Shown piece after piece: positions 35,350-47,818 of a stretch of DNA of 64,000 nucleotides. Numbering within the stretch: the first letter of the stretch is position 1; every line of letters starts with the position of its first letter. The stretch lies in NCBI GenBank assembly GCA_038373865.1, contig JAXGGA010002062.1:1-64000 (forward strand), read 5' to 3'. A model generated the notes under the pieces. The model had not been told where the DNA came from. It did not search any database and saw only the letters and a list, made by a program, of their open reading frames with translations. A program made the translations under genes and the position numbers. The DNA is from Uloborus plumipes (lineage: Eukaryota; Arthropoda; Arachnida; Araneae; Uloboridae).

Positions 35350-37804
35350 CAGTGGTTCTCAACGGGGGCGGTACCGCCCCCCTGTGGGCGGTGGGAAGAT
35401 GCTGAGGGGCGGTGAACATGTTTTGGGCAGTAGGGGGGCGGTGGGTATATTTTGGGCGATAGGGGGGCTGTGGGAAAATTTGGGAGTCAGATGACAATAA
35501 ATGTATTAGAATTTATTTTGATTTTAAAAATTACAATTAAATTTTGCATTAAATAAGAATCCAACTTATTGTGCCTACGATAAAATAAACTTATGCGCTC
35601 TGGAATCTTTAAACTTATTTCTTTGCGTTTTTCGGAGGTGACTGTATTTATTAAAATCGTTTAGCTTTTTTGCTTATATATTTTTTCCTTTTCTCTCTGT
35701 CTTTCTTTTTTGTAGCAATTTAACTTTTAGTGATCTTTTGCGTCCGACAATATTGAGAGAGAATGTCGTAGCTTGACCACGGAAAGCTGGCGGATGACTT
35801 TGAAGCGGAAACGGACCTCTTTCATTTTGAAATAGGAAGAATCAGCGTCAAAAGTTATTTTTTACTTACTCGTACATAAGAATTTTTACTTCCTGCTTGA
35901 TCACTCTGACGCTACCTATTACAAAATAAGGCGGTCAGTTTCCACTTCAAGGTCACCCGCCATCTCTCCGCGGTCCAGCTTCACCTAATGATGAACCGTT
36001 ACAATAAATCGCAGTTGCAATCAGGTTTGTATGGTTTTGTCTAATATTAGCCACTTTGGCTAATTTTGATCACACATAATTAAATTAAATTCAAAAGCAT
36101 TAGCCCCCCCCCCCCAATCGTTTGGTTATTTTTTAGCTGAACTGTTGATTGATTATTTTTAGCGTAACAATTTAATTTCTAGTAGCTGTTAAATAGTTTT
36201 AATAACGCATTTTTTTAGTAATTATCATACATGAAAAAATATCGTCCTGCATCTGCAGGTGAAAATGATCAAATTAAGTTCTCAAGTTTCAGTCGCCTAT
36301 TTTGATTGTTGCTAAACGAAACTGGTTTTCAGACGGAACAATTACCTGTTTAGGATACCAGATTTCAATGTCTATTGCCGAAGTTTAATGGAGGATTCAA
36401 AATACTGCAAAAAAGTTTCACAATTGCATTCGAGTGCCTCCCACAAATAGCGTTTTAGGCAGAACATTCAAAGTCATCGATTTTGTTTTTTGCTTTCGTA
36501 ATTTTCTTTCACCATGTTCTCATAAGGTAGTTTAGTACCTATGAGAATGTAAGTCTACCCTAAAGATATCCAAAATATCTCGATGGGCCGGGGCATTCGT
36601 GCAATTTGGCTATTTTCCTCGGTTTAGTTATTTTCCTAAATTTTTACCTTGCAATCGTATTTGCAATGCTTACAGTGCCCGCTCAGTTTGACTGTTTTGT
36701 TTGACCTCTTTTAACTTTGGCTTTTGCTCACTTCATTAACACGTTGGAAGCGCATGAACTCTTGGAAGGACGGCAACAGGTTCACGTAGCAGGCGGCTGT
36801 CCTCTTGGGGGAGAACTTTAAATTTTCACAATTGAATATTTAAAAAACAATTTTTAATTTTTTCCCTTTTTCTAGATTAAAAATGGAGTGGAATTGGTAA
36901 GTTAGACAACAAAAATTTTTTCAGCCCGATGGTGGTTACCATTGTCATGAGGTCAGCATTGAACGTGTTAATTTACTTTTATGGTTTATTTTTAGTGAAG
37001 TCTACTTCGATGATGCTCACGTTTTTGCCAACATCTTCAGTCTTTGCACAAAGACTTCTCTGAGCGTTTTGAGGATATTTTTGTCTCCGAACGTTCCTCA
37101 ATGGGCCATGAACCCTTTTGAAAATATTGAGACCGCAGCTGTTCAGTATCAGTAAGAATTGGTGGAACTTTCAACCACTGAAACTTGAAAAGCTGGTTTC
37201 TGGAATGTTAACAATCATTAGGATTTTGGCTGCAAGGAGACATTAGTAGCCTTTATCCGTGAGCTATCGCCAAAATTTTTTTAATCGTCTTCCCCTCTTC
37301 CTACCTCGTCGAATGAGGATGACTTGCGCCTTCACTTTACAAAAAATATTAAACCGACCGTGAGAAAACTGGCTTTAAACCACCAAGAACAAATATCTAA
37401 CTAACATATATTTTTTAATGGTCCTTTCATATTTTGAATGAGACAAAAATGCTTTGCGTGTTTATTTTTATTGCATCTAATTGCTTCCTTCATTTTTTGA
37501 GAAAAATTTTTTTTCGCTTGTTTATTTCTATTTTATTTCATTATATTTTATTATTATTCTTTTAAAAACAAAATATTTTTAATCCTAGATTTGTTTTTTT
37601 ATTTCTATATTCGTCATTTTACTTCTAATAATGACTAATGAGGAAAAATATATCTTTTTTAACCGTTTTGTAAAATTTTGGAAGGCAAATATTTTAAACT
37701 TTAAACCTCGTTTCGCATCCCTCTCACCTTTAATATAAAGGGGGCGTTGGAACAAATTTCACTCGTAAAGGGGGCGTTAGCCGTGAAAAGGTTGAGAACC
37801 ACTG
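35350..37804 (+). mobile_element. hAT DNA transposon with 8 bp TSD, inactive
   Basis: The ends CAGTGGTTCTCAACGG and AAAAGGTTGAGAACCACTG are the classic hAT inverted terminus. The 8 bp duplication CTTTATAC (35342-35349 and 37805-37812) is exact. The left end is followed by GGGGCGGTACCGCCCCCCTG and repeated GGGGCGGTGGG phrases, and the right end is preceded by AAAGGGGGCGTT twice, giving GC-rich subterminal repeats. The length of 2455 bp suits an element with a degraded transposase. Its duplication overlaps that of the neighbouring foldback element, showing it inserted second. Confidence 0.92.
36900..37402 (+). pseudogene. hAT transposase remnant (Buster/ZBED-like C-terminus)
   Basis: Three pieces in different frames resemble the C-terminal dimerisation region of Buster-type hAT transposases: DFSERFEDIFVSERSS (about 37047-37095), NPFENIETAAVQYQ followed by a stop and ELVELSTT (37111-37180), and NEDDLRLHFTKNIKP ending in a stop at about 37402 (from 37312). 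Stops and shifts separate them. Upstream sequence (35500-36900) is presumably also transposase-derived but I could not align it by eye. The catalytic residues are not identifiable. Confidence 0.6.
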
Positions 37805-38248
37805 CTTTATACAATAGGGTGGGCCGAAAAAACACTTTTTTTTATTTCGAATTTGTAATAGCGCGGAAAAGTTGAGAATTATGAAGACAAAAAGAAGGAA
37901 AAAAAATTTATCGAAATCGGTTGATATCTTCCGATCGCGCATAAGGCCTAAAATTTGACAAAAAATGAAAAAACTTGATTTTCGCGATTTTTTTTTTTTT
38001 TTAATTTTTGAATTGGATGTTTTCGAAATGTAATAGTGCGGAAAAGTAGCTAATAGTGAAGACAAAAAGAAGGAAAAAAAATTTATCGAAATCCATTGAT
38101 ATCTTCCGATCACGCATAAGGCCTAAAATTTGACAAAATATGAAAAAAACTTCATTTTTGCGATTTTTTTTTTGAAAAAGTTTCGATTTGAATGTTTTAT
38201 AATTTTTTCACGCGGAAAAGATTATAATTATGAATACAAAAAAAGGAT

Positions 38249-40268
38249 AACAAGAAGTTCTGTCAAGAACTAAACGAGCCTACTTTCCCGTACATCGACA
38301 TCGGCATTCTAGCATCTGATCATTATTCTCTTGATCATCTGAGACTAAACATTATGTCAAACATACCTTTTTAGCACTTAAAGCTGATTTCTAAAAGCAA
38401 AATATACCCCTCTCATCAGATGAAATAGAGACATAAAAAGTAAATAAATGAATAAATGAAGTTTTGTCGCACCTTTTAAAGAATGTAACTGTTACAGTTC
38501 TTCCGTAGAAAAATTCCTCAATCGTTTTCAAAAAAAAAAAAAATTAAAAGTACAAAGTACATCAAAACACATTTTATCAAAGAAAGGAAAAAAAACTCGT
38601 CCGTCGATAAAATGTCTCGATTTTCACTTTTAAACCGTTGCCAGTTGTTAAATATAAATAAAGAATAAAATGCCCTCGTGAATGAAACACTTTTGTTACA
38701 AAAAAAAATCGTCTGCCAAAAAAAAAATAATAGTAATAAATAAAATAACACAAATGAATAAATAAACAAAAAATCGTCTGCACAGTCAGTCATTTTTTTC
38801 TGAGTCTGCATTTCCGCCATGTTTGTGGAGTCGGAGTCGGAATCAGAGTCCTCACAGAAGATTATTCAGAAAAGTACTTTACAAACATTATTTATCAAAA
38901 CCATTTTTTTACAAAGTTAGTTTGAAGGAAATCCGACTTTAAGTTCCAGGATCAACATTCAACTTAAATTCCCCGTAGGCGCTAATGTTAAATTTTTTTC
39001 TGAACGGTTCAATATTGAACGAAAAATGGTTCAAACCAAAAAGCGAAATAAGGGGATGAACCTCTCTGAGATCTTTCAAACAAAAAAAAGTTTATTCCAT
39101 TCGGATGGTTCACTCAGAAGTTATTAGGTGGGGAAAGGTTGCTTGAATGGTTCAATGTTGAACGAAAAAATGTTCAAATTGAATATTTAAATACTGTAAT
39201 GAAGTATCCTTGCTGAGATCCTTCGAACAAAAAAAAAGTTTATTTAAATCGGACTGTTCACTCAAAAATTATTAGGGGTGACAGCTTGCTTGAGCGGTTC
39301 AATGTTGAACGAAAAATTGTTCAAATCGGAAATGTAAATACGGGAATGAAGTATCCTTGATAAGATCTATCGAACAAAAAAAAGTTTGTTGAAATCGGAC
39401 TGTTCACTCAAAAGTTAGCATCGCGGGACAGGTTGTTTGAACGGTTCAAAGTTGAACCAAAAATTGTTCAAATCGAAAAATCAAATATGGGAATGAGTTG
39501 TACTCGCCGAAATCTTTCCAACAAAAAAAAGTTTGTTCAAATCGGAATGTTCATTCAAAAGTTATTAGGGGGGGGGAAAGGTTGCTTGAACGGTTCAATG
39601 TTGAACCAAAGTTGTTCAAATCGAAAAATCAAATATGGGAATGAGTTGTAATCGCCGAGATCTATCCAACAAAAAAAAGTTTGTTCAAATCGGAATGTTC
39701 ATTCAAAAGTTATTAGGGGGGGGGAAGGTTGCTTGAACGGTTCAATGTTGAACGAAAAATTGTTCAAATCGAAAATGTAGATACAGGAATGAAGTATCCT
39801 TGAAAAGATCTTTCGAACAAAAAAAAGTTTGTTCAAATCGGACTGTTAACTAAAAAGTTAGCATCGCGGGACAGGTTGTTTGAACGGCTCAAAGTTGAAC
39901 CAAAAATTGTTCAAATCGAAAAATCAAATATGGGAATGAGCTGTACTCGCCGAGATCTTTCCAACAAAAAAAAGTTTGTCCAAATCGGAATATTCATTCA
40001 AAAGTTATTAGGGGGGGACAGACAGACCGACCGACCGACAGACCGACCGACACACAAATTCCCCATCTCAATACCCTACTTTCAAATTTTTAATTTTTCG
40101 ATATTCATTTTACCTTTTTATTTTTTTAACTTGGCGATATTTTTTGGACTTGGCGATATTTTTTTTAACTTGGCGATATTTTTTGGACTTGGCGATATTT
40201 TTTAGATGCATTAAGCCAATTTTAATACTTTTTTCGTCTTTCTTTTATTTTTAACGGGAAAGTAGGCT
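38249..40268 (-). mobile_element. Helentron-like element, copy 2 (seven internal monomers)
   Basis: On the + strand it starts AACAAGAAGTTCTGTCAAG, with hairpin AGTTCT-GTCA-AGAACT, then AGCCTACTTTCCCG (38277), and ends CGGGAAAGTAGGCT (40268). It carries about seven monomers of about 147 bp starting near 38999, 39132, 39287, 39432, 39583, 39729 and 39875, then GACAGACCGACC repeats and GGACTTGGCGATATTTT repeats. It interrupts the foldback at GGAT^AAAAAGG; comparison with copy 1 of the foldback (near 10035) shows no target duplication beyond one or two A residues, as expected for insertion between two T (A on this strand) by Helentrons. Confidence 0.65.
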
Positions 40269-40345
40269 AAAAAGGAGGAAAAAAATTATCGGAATCGATT
40301 AATATCTTCCGGTCGTGCCTAGGGCCTAAACTTTGACAAAATATG

Positions 40346-41931
40346 AACAAGAAGTTCTGTCAAGAACTAAACGAGCCTACTCTCCCGTACATCGACATCG
40401 GCATTGTAGCATCTGATCAATATTCTCTTGATTATCTGAAACTAAAAATTATGTCAAACATATCTTTATAGCACTTAAAGCTGATTTCTGAAAGCAAAAT
40501 ATAACCCTCTCATCAGATAAAATAGACACGTAAAAAGTAAATAAACGAGTCAATAAAGTTTTGTCGCACCTTTTAAAGAATGTAACTGTTATAGTTCTTC
40601 CGTAGAAAAATTCCACAATCGTTTTCAAAAGAAAAAAAAATAAATAAATAAAATAAAAGTACAAAGAACTTCAAAACACATTTTATCAAAGAAAGAAAAA
40701 AAACTTGTTCGTTAATAAAATGTCTTGAATTTCATTTTTAATCCGTTACCAGTTGTTAAATATAAATAAGGAATAAAATGCTCTCGTGAATGAAAAATTT
40801 TTGGTAACAAAAAAAAAATCGTCTGATAAAAAAAAATAATAATAATAAATTAAACAAACAAATAAATAAATGAACAAAAAATCGTCTGCCCAGTCAGTCA
40901 TTTTTTCTGAGCCTGCATTTCCGCCATGTTTGCGGAGTCGGAGTCGGAGTCGGAATCAGAGTCCTCACAGAAGATTATTCAGAAAAGTACTTTACAATAC
41001 ATTATTTATCAAAACCATTTTCTTACAAAGTTAGTTTGAAGGAAATCCGCCTTGAAGTTCAAAATCAACATTCAATTTAAATTTCTCCGTAGGCGCTCAT
41101 GTTAAAATTTTTTCTGAACGGTTCATCATTGAACGAAAAATGGTTCAAATTGAAAAGTGAAATATAGGAATGAGCCTCTCCGAGATCTTTCGAACAAAAA
41201 AAGTTTATTCAATTCGGACGGTTCACTTAAAAGTTATTATGTGGGGAAAGGTTGTTTGAACGATTCAATGTTGAACGAAAAATTGTTCAAATCGGAAATT
41301 TAAAAACGGGGATGAAGTATCCTTGCCGAGATCTTTCGAACAAAAAAAAGTTTGTTTAAATCGGACGGTTGACTCAAAAGTTATTAGGGGTGAGAGCTTG
41401 TTTGAACGGTTCAATGCTGAACGAAAAATTGTTCAAATCGAAAATGTAGATACGGGAATGAAGTACCCTTGAAAAGATCTTTCGAACAAAAAAAAGTTTG
41501 TTCAAATCGGACTGTTAACTAAAAAGTTAATATCGCGGGCCAGGTTGTTTGAACGGTTTAAAGTTGCACCAAAAATTGTTCAAATCGAAAAATCAAATAT
41601 GGGAATGAGCTGTACTTGCCGAGATCTTTCCAACAAAAAAAAGTTTGTCCAAATCGGAATGTTCATTCAAAAGTTATTAGGGGGGGACAGACAGACCGAC
41701 AGACACACAAATTCCCCATCTCAATACCCTACTTTCAAATTTTTAATATTTCGATATTTATTTAATTTTTTTGTTTCTTTTTGACTTTTTTTTACTTGGC
41801 GATATTTTTTTTACTTGGCGATATTCTTTTGGACTTGGCGATATTTTTTGGACTTGGCGACATTTTTTAGATGCATTAAGCCAATTTCAATGCTTTTTTC
41901 GTCTCTTTTATTTTTAACGGGAAAGTAGGCT
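40346..41931 (-). mobile_element. Helentron-like element, copy 3 (four internal monomers)
   Basis: Same ends as copies 1 and 2: AACAAGAAGTTCTGTCAAG (40346), inset AGCCTACTCTCCCG, and CGGGAAAGTAGGCT ending at 41931. There are about four monomers (near 41114, 41256, 41401 and 41550). It interrupts the foldback at ATATG^AAAAAAC, seen intact near 10110, again without a real target duplication. It lies only 77 bases from copy 2. Confidence 0.65.
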
Positions 41932-43334
41932 AAAAAACATCATTTTTGCGATTTTTTGTTAAATTTTTTGAATTAGATGCTTTCGTAATGCAATAGTTTG
42001 TAACGTTTACTAATATAGCCTTAAAACATTGTGCTTTGAATTTATTTTGGTCAGTTAATATCTTCCGGTTGCGCATTAACCCCAAAATAACCCAAAATAA
42101 TAATTAAAAAATTACCTTTTTACGCGTTTTTGGTTTTTGATGAATAATTTTTTGTGAAACAACCGTAGTATTTTTTGAGACAGACTGACAATAATATAGA
42201 AAAATAAACTACTACAGGTTCAGTCGATGTTATCCAGTTGCGAAAAGCCTTAGAAACTCTCATGCGCAGACGTCGGTCAGCAATCCAGGCAACGTCGCTC
42301 GCCTGGCTACGGCTCTCTTACACTCCATCGCCGCGTTCCTAGAGCCATGTCAGCTGTCTGCCTATATTGTTTTTTCAGTCTGCGCTTCTATGTAGTAATC
42401 GCAGTGTACTATTTTTTAGTTCAATCTAGCTGTTTTGATTTTGAAAATCTTGTAGTCTTCTGTAATGATGTAGTTTCCTGCTGTGTGTGGACTCTGTGAT
42501 TTAACAAAAAGTTACGTAATAACAAGACAAATACTCTAACAACAAGACAAATATTTGGCTGCCCCACTTTTGGCACTCCAACGAACTGCCATCAAACTAA
42601 CTGCCTACTGGCGAAGACACCGTTATTAATTTCTAGTGCCAAATTTAACCTTCCTTGAGTACGACACCTAATGATGTCCTTGCCAGTGGACGGCTTGTTT
42701 GATGGCAGTTCTTTTGGAGCACCAAAAGTGGGGCAGCCAAATATTTGTCTTGTTATTAGAGTATTTGTCTTGTTATTTGGCTCGGCAATTGTATAACTTT
42801 TTCGTTAAATCACCGAGTTCACACAGAGCAGAAAACTACATCATTACAGAAGACAACAAGAATTTCAAAATGAAAACAGCTAGATTGAACTAAATAATAG
42901 TACACTGTGATTACTACAGAGAAACGCAGACTGAAAGAACAATATAGGCAGATAACTGGCGTGGTCCTAGGAAGGCGGCGATGGAGTGGAAGAGCCGTTG
43001 CCGGGCGAGCGACGTTGCCTGGATTGCTGCCCGACGTCTGCGCATGAGAGTTTCTGAAGCTTTTCGCAACTGAATAATATCGACTGAGCCTGTGGTAATT
43101 TGTTTTTCTATCTTATTGTCAGTCTGTTTCAAAAAATAATACGGTTGTTTCACAAAAAATATTCATCAAAAACCAAAACACGTAAAAATGTAACTTTTTT
43201 TTAATTATTATTTTGGGTAATTTTGGGGTTAATGCGCGATCGGAAGTTTTTATGTGACCAAAACAAAATCAAAACACAATGTTTTAAGGCTATATTAGCA
43301 AACGTTACAAGTATTGCATTACAAAAACATCTAA

Positions 43335-43984
43335 TAGGGTAGTTTTCGATTTTTCAATTTTATTTTTATATGATAGAGTAACATGTGTGAACATCATCGG
43401 TGAAAAAATTTTTGCGATATGATAAGTAGTTTTTTTTAAAATAATTTTTAAAGTTCAAGAAAATGTGACGTCACTCGGCGGCGGAAGAAACGTCATCGGT
43501 ACTTCTGCCGCGCCTCAGCCGACGAAGAGAAGCGAGGGAAACGCTTGGCTACGTTGAAGACGCACTTGAAGACTATTAACTCCTCGTGATTTTGGAAGAT
43601 TTAAATCGCTCGTCCTCTCGAAAATAGGCAAAAACCATCATTGATGTCACTTGAGGGAGATTGTTGGACTGTCCTTTGACGTATCCTGTCTCCATCATGC
43701 ATCAAAAGGATTATTAAATATCTAAAAATTAAAAATAACTACGCGCTCAAAATGTCCGTAGCGATAACATGGGTCCGTCGCGGAGAGCTGAGGATTGAGG
43801 CCGAGTGACGTAACTCGTGACGTATCAGAAAAGCGCGCTTTTGCGCGTCGGATTTTTAAAAATTCATTAAAAATCAATCGTTGTGTTTTAAAATACGGCA
43901 GTGGTGAATTTTGGAGTTTTGAGGGTCAAGTAACAATATTTAATGATCAAAATGGGGATTTTTAATAGGTCACAACTACCCTAT
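43335..43984. mobile_element. 650 bp element with TAGGGTAGTT ends inside the foldback
   Basis: It interrupts foldback sequence that is continuous in copy 1 (ACATCTAATTCAAAAAATTA near 11520). The ends are TAGGGTAGTTTTCG and CACAACTACCCTA, inverted over about 10 bases. The inside is richer in G and C than its surroundings, with GTGACGTCACTCGGCGGCGG and several CG dinucleotides. No coding frame of note. The target duplication is not resolved; TA is possible. Confidence 0.6.
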
Positions 43985-44550
43985 TTAAAAAATTAAACAA
44001 AAAATCGCAAAAATGATGTTTTTTCATATTTTGTCAAAGTTTATGCCCTAGTCACGACCGGAGGTTATTAATCGATTTCTATAATTTTTTCCCCTTTTTT
44101 TATCCCTCTTTTTGTCTTCATAAATATCAACTTTTCCTCGCGAAAAAATTATGAAAACATCTCATTCAAAATTTTTTCAAAAAAAAATCGCAGAAATGAA
44201 GTTTTTTCTTATTTTGTCAAATTTTAGGCCTTATGCGCGATCGGAAGACATCAATGGATTATTTCGATACTTTTTTCCCTTCTTTTTGTCTTCACAATTA
44301 GCTACTTTTCCGCACTATTACATTTCGAAAACATCCAATTAAAAATTTAAAAAAAAAAAAAAAAAAACATAAAAAATGAAGTTTTTTTCATTTTTTGTCA
44401 AACTTTAAGCCTTATGCGCGATCGGAAGACATCAACCGATTTCGATAATTTTTTTTTCCTTCTTTTTGTCTTCACAATTCGCAACTTTTCCGCGCTATTA
44501 CAAATTCGAAATTAAAAAAAAGTGTTTTTTCGTCCCATCCTATTATACAA

Positions 44551-46494
44551 ACAACAGACCTTGGTGACTCAAAGAGAGTCGCGGAGGCCCCGGTAGTCTA
44601 AAATTTTTTCGTGCGACCTAGGCGGTATCTGCGCACGCGCGAAGTCTCCTCGGACTTGCTCGAAATAGGGGGAAAAGCAATGAGGAAGTAGTCCGCGAAC
44701 TAAAGCTGAAGGCATCGGGTAGTGCGCATCCAAAACCTAACTCCCCTTTTTCAGATGGAAGCGTCCGACCTTGCCAGGCGCCCAAAACGCAAACAGACAG
44801 CACTTGATTCGGTCTTCCACGGAAGAGTGTTTCGGTTTGCTGTGTTAATTCTCGTAGAGATTTTAAAAGTCGTCACTCGTCAATTTTAATTTTTTAACTT
44901 ATGCCAGAAATGTTTTGCACAATTTTTTTCCATCCTTTGCAAGTGCATATTTTATAAATTAATGGACAAGTGTTTTTTTTTCTACTACAAATTACTGCGT
45001 TATGCCGATTTAAAAATGGTCCTAAGGGTTTAATTAAGTTAATTTAAAGTTAAATTTCACTCCTGGCAGTTTTGTTTGCAACGAATGGAAATTGCTTTTT
45101 TTAGTATTATTTCTAATTCATTTATTATTTCATGCCTTCAAAAAATGAATACAATATTGAGTTTGTAAAAATTATGTTTGAAATTTTAAATGTATAATGT
45201 GTTTCAAACTATTTTTAGCTTATTGTCCCCGTTCAAGTCAGGAAACAGAAAAAGGGTCTTTCAAAACCGTACTGAAATTTTTTTCCAAGTTTGCATTTTT
45301 TTAATTTTATTTATATTTTTATTTCGCCGCAAAGTTTTTTTTTCCCCCAAAATAGATCGAACGCAGAAAAATGAAAAAATTTTTAGAAAATCTGAATATA
45401 TTTTAAATATTTTGTTTCACGAAATAGGAAAAGTCTTTAATCAAAATCAACTTTAATCACAAGCTACAGATTCGCTGATTTTAGCAAAGTTCATTATAAA
45501 GGCAAATAATTTTATTGGACGTAAAAGTGGTTATTGAACTGAAAAAGAAAGTTTTTTTATCGAAATAATTTTTGTCTGAAGTACTTTTTTCAAATTATAA
45601 TTTATTTACTGCTTTATTTTTATTTTTTGCTAAGTTACACCTTATTGTATATCTGAATTCATTCTAATTTCCAGTATTTTTCTTTCAACTTTCAAATGCC
45701 ATTATCTCCTCTAAAATTATTCAACACTTGTGATTATTAAGGGGAAAAAAATGTTTTACTAATACTGTCGGCCCCGCTTAATCGAATATTGTCGTTTCCA
45801 AATAATATTATTCGATTAAGCAGAGTATTTGATTAAGCGGGGATATTTACCTTAGCTTTCCAAATTGACAACATTTGTCTTGAAACATAATAATAATAAA
45901 TAAATAGTGCTACATAAAAGAAATAATTAATGATATTGGTAAAAAGCTTTTAAAATTCACTAATTAAGCAAAATAGTATAATAATTTAGTCTTTATGTTT
46001 TAAGTAAAAAAATGTAGAAGAGTAAGTTAGGACTTGAGTTAAAAAATGTTTGTTTTAATACCTTTTTTCACTACATTATTTGTTGAAAAATTACACATGA
46101 GTGAAAAACAACGTCTCACCCCACTTGTCTGCAATGCTTACATTTATTTATATTCTCCATTTTCATTCTATTTTATTTGTAGAAACAACAAGCGAACGAG
46201 AAAGATTCTATTGCGATTAGTGATCGTCAAAAATTTAATTTTATTGCAGGAAGTCATAATTCAAATGGATGGAAGTTGGCTGCATGTTGGATTATTTTTG
46301 GGAGTAGGGTTACTCGTTATTAATGTGGGAGAGTCCTGTAGACTATAATTATCAGAAATCATACCGAAAACTTTTTTTGCAAGTGGAGGGCCACTGAAAG
46401 TTATGTCGAGCTCCTTGTCAGTTTAGTGACTGGGCTCCTTCCCCCATAAAGCTTATGAAATTCATACTTTATCGATTCTGAGCCGGGTCCTCTC
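44551..46494. other. Intergenic DNA, no gene recognised
   Basis: It includes a GC-richer patch (44575-44830) and an inverted-repeat fragment CCCCGCTTAATCGAATATT with ATTCGATTAAG and GATTAAGCGGGG (45770-45845), which recalls the ends of pogo/Tigger-like elements, but no second end was found. The frame at 46046-46348 matches nothing I know and is not called. Confidence 0.45.
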
Positions 46495-46964
46495 CAGGGG
46501 TACCCATCCCCACCCCCAGGCACAGTGGCGCAAATCCCTCCCCCCCCCCCCCCCAAATTTTTCACAGCCCTTTGTGCTTTTTATTTTAATTTTTACCCCT
46601 CTTTTTTATTTTATTTATTTTTTAAATTGTTTTTATTTTTATTTTTTCAATTTTAAATATCATTTTTTTATATATTATGAATTTTTTAAAAGTTCGAGTT
46701 ATGAGCAGTAGAATCGATTTTTCCCTTCCAGACATTCCAAACAAACACACACGCGCACAAAATAAATCGATAAATAATAAAGAAAATAATAATTTAAATT
46801 TTAAAAAATGAATAATTTTTATTTAAACAAATCCGTAAATAAGTTAATTTAAAAAAATAAATAAATAATTTTAAAAAATGAATAAATTAGTTTACCCCCG
46901 CCCCTAAAAAGTTTTGAGGGCGCAATTTGTGCCATAATCCCCCCCCCCCCTCTTGGCACCCCTG
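46495..46964 (-). mobile_element. hAT-type MITE, copy 2 (uninterrupted)
   Basis: Reverse-oriented copy of the element at 9346-12475 without the foldback insertion. The ends are CAGGGGTACCCATCC and GGCACCCCTG. The flanking octamers (GTCCTCTC and GTCCCATA) agree only partly, so the target duplication has decayed or the edge is slightly off. It contains the same order of GGCGCAAATCCC, C run, CCTCTTTTTTATTT, GACATTCCAAACAAACACAC and a second C run. Confidence 0.72.
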
Positions 46965-47061
46965 GTCCCATAGGCGCGGCTAGTACACCAAAAAAGTTAG
47001 GGGTCAAGAGAAATGCGAAGGGGGGAGTCAAGAAATATGAGGGGTAGAAGGCAGCACGTCT

Positions 47062-47091
47062 GAAGTTTTTTTTTTTTTTTTTTTTTTTTTA
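47062..47091. repeat. Poly-T tract
   Basis: A run of about 24 T residues with no adjacent element end that I can recognise. It may be the reverse of a retroposon A tail. Confidence 0.4.
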
Positions 47092-47436
47092 ATTTGTGGT
47101 CTTTTTTTTCTGAATTTTAACATTACTGATTAAACTGAACCTCTAAAATATGCGGAGTATGTCCTTAAATATTTACCAGGCCTTTTGATTTTCATTCATC
47201 CTTATGAAACATGATGAAAGACAGTCCAAATTTTTGGAATTTTCAGCTTTCATTTTGGTAAAATTAATCAATCCACTGAGTAAAAAATCATTTTTCACTT
47301 AATCATTACTTTTCAACCGTAAAAAGTGAAGGGGAAAGACTCCTTTACTGTTGAAAGTGAGGGGGCAGTCGCCCCCTGTACGAGCCGCCCATGACCTGGT
47401 CCTCTCAAGAGCACCGTGCTATTTGCTTTAAACTAA

Positions 47437-47747
47437 GGCAGGAATTCAAGTGAAACACGGACGATCGCAACTCACCATTGCAATCGCAAATTCCCAAATT
47501 TGGATAAGTTGCAATCGCTATAAATGCTAATCGCACTGACGTCACTACGGGTGAGCCAATAAGAGCTCACAAGCAGTCAGCGATCTCCTCTTATTCGCCA
47601 AGTAGGCTGTGACGTTTTATCTAGCTCGTTTTTCTTAGGCAAACGTCACGCTGACGTCACGATGTTTTTATCAAGAAACGTTCTAATGTAATTCATTTCC
47701 AGTAGCGATTGCAATATGCGATCGCCTGTTTCACTTGAATTCCTGCC
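47437..47747 (+). mobile_element. MITE of the GGCAGGAATTCAAGTGAAAC family, left member of inverted pair
   Basis: Inverted ends GGCAGGAATTCAAGTGAAAC and TTTCACTTGAATTCCTGCC over 311 bp. It holds two perfect TGACGTCA palindromes (47537-47544 and 47652-47659) and the shared AGCTCACAAGCAGTCAG segment. It lies about 750 bases upstream of the Snx3 start codon. Confidence 0.75.
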
Positions 47748-47818
47748 TGTTTCACTTTACTTGTGAACTTGAATCACTTGAATTCCTGCCCCGTTGTTTC
47801 ACTTGAATTCCTGCCTAA
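47748..47818. repeat. Repeated MITE end fragments between the inverted pair
   Basis: Three partial copies of TTTCACTTGAATTCCTGCC follow each other here, ending in CCTGCCTAAGGCAGG, where the two MITEs face each other. This looks like the product of repeated insertion or template switching at the element end. Confidence 0.55.

Larger units (their letters stand above)
37815..44542. mobile_element. Foldback element, copy 2, enlarged by nested insertions
   Basis: The ends TAGGGTGGGCCGAAAAAACA (37815) and TTCGTCCCATCCTA (44542) match the foldback at 9620-12071. The flanking 8 bp duplication is TTATACAA (37807-37814, 44543-44550). Its own sequence is 37815-38248, 40269-40345, 41932-43334 and 43985-44542; the gaps are two Helentron-like elements and one 650 bp element. 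Without these, the order of sequence follows copy 1, including the central TTGATGGCAGTTCTTTTGGAG region near 42700. It inserted near the remnant of the P-like transposase. Confidence 0.82.

Noticed and set aside
39433..40205. Repeated open frames of the MFERFKVEPKIVQIEKSN type (also at 41545 and 8937)
   Set aside because: They are translations of the 147 bp monomer (a multiple of three, so the frame stays open) in the Helentron-like elements. There is no codon bias, no domain, and each ends in microsatellite DNA.
45765..45850. pogo/Tigger-like terminal repeat
   Set aside because: CGGCCCCGCTTAATCGAAT resembles such ends, but there is no matching far end, no transposase and no clean CAG start. 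Mentioned only in the region note.
46046..46348. 100-codon open frame with hydrophobic segments
   Set aside because: Random-looking composition in AT-rich DNA, no recognisable motif and no neighbouring exon. Not enough for a gene call.
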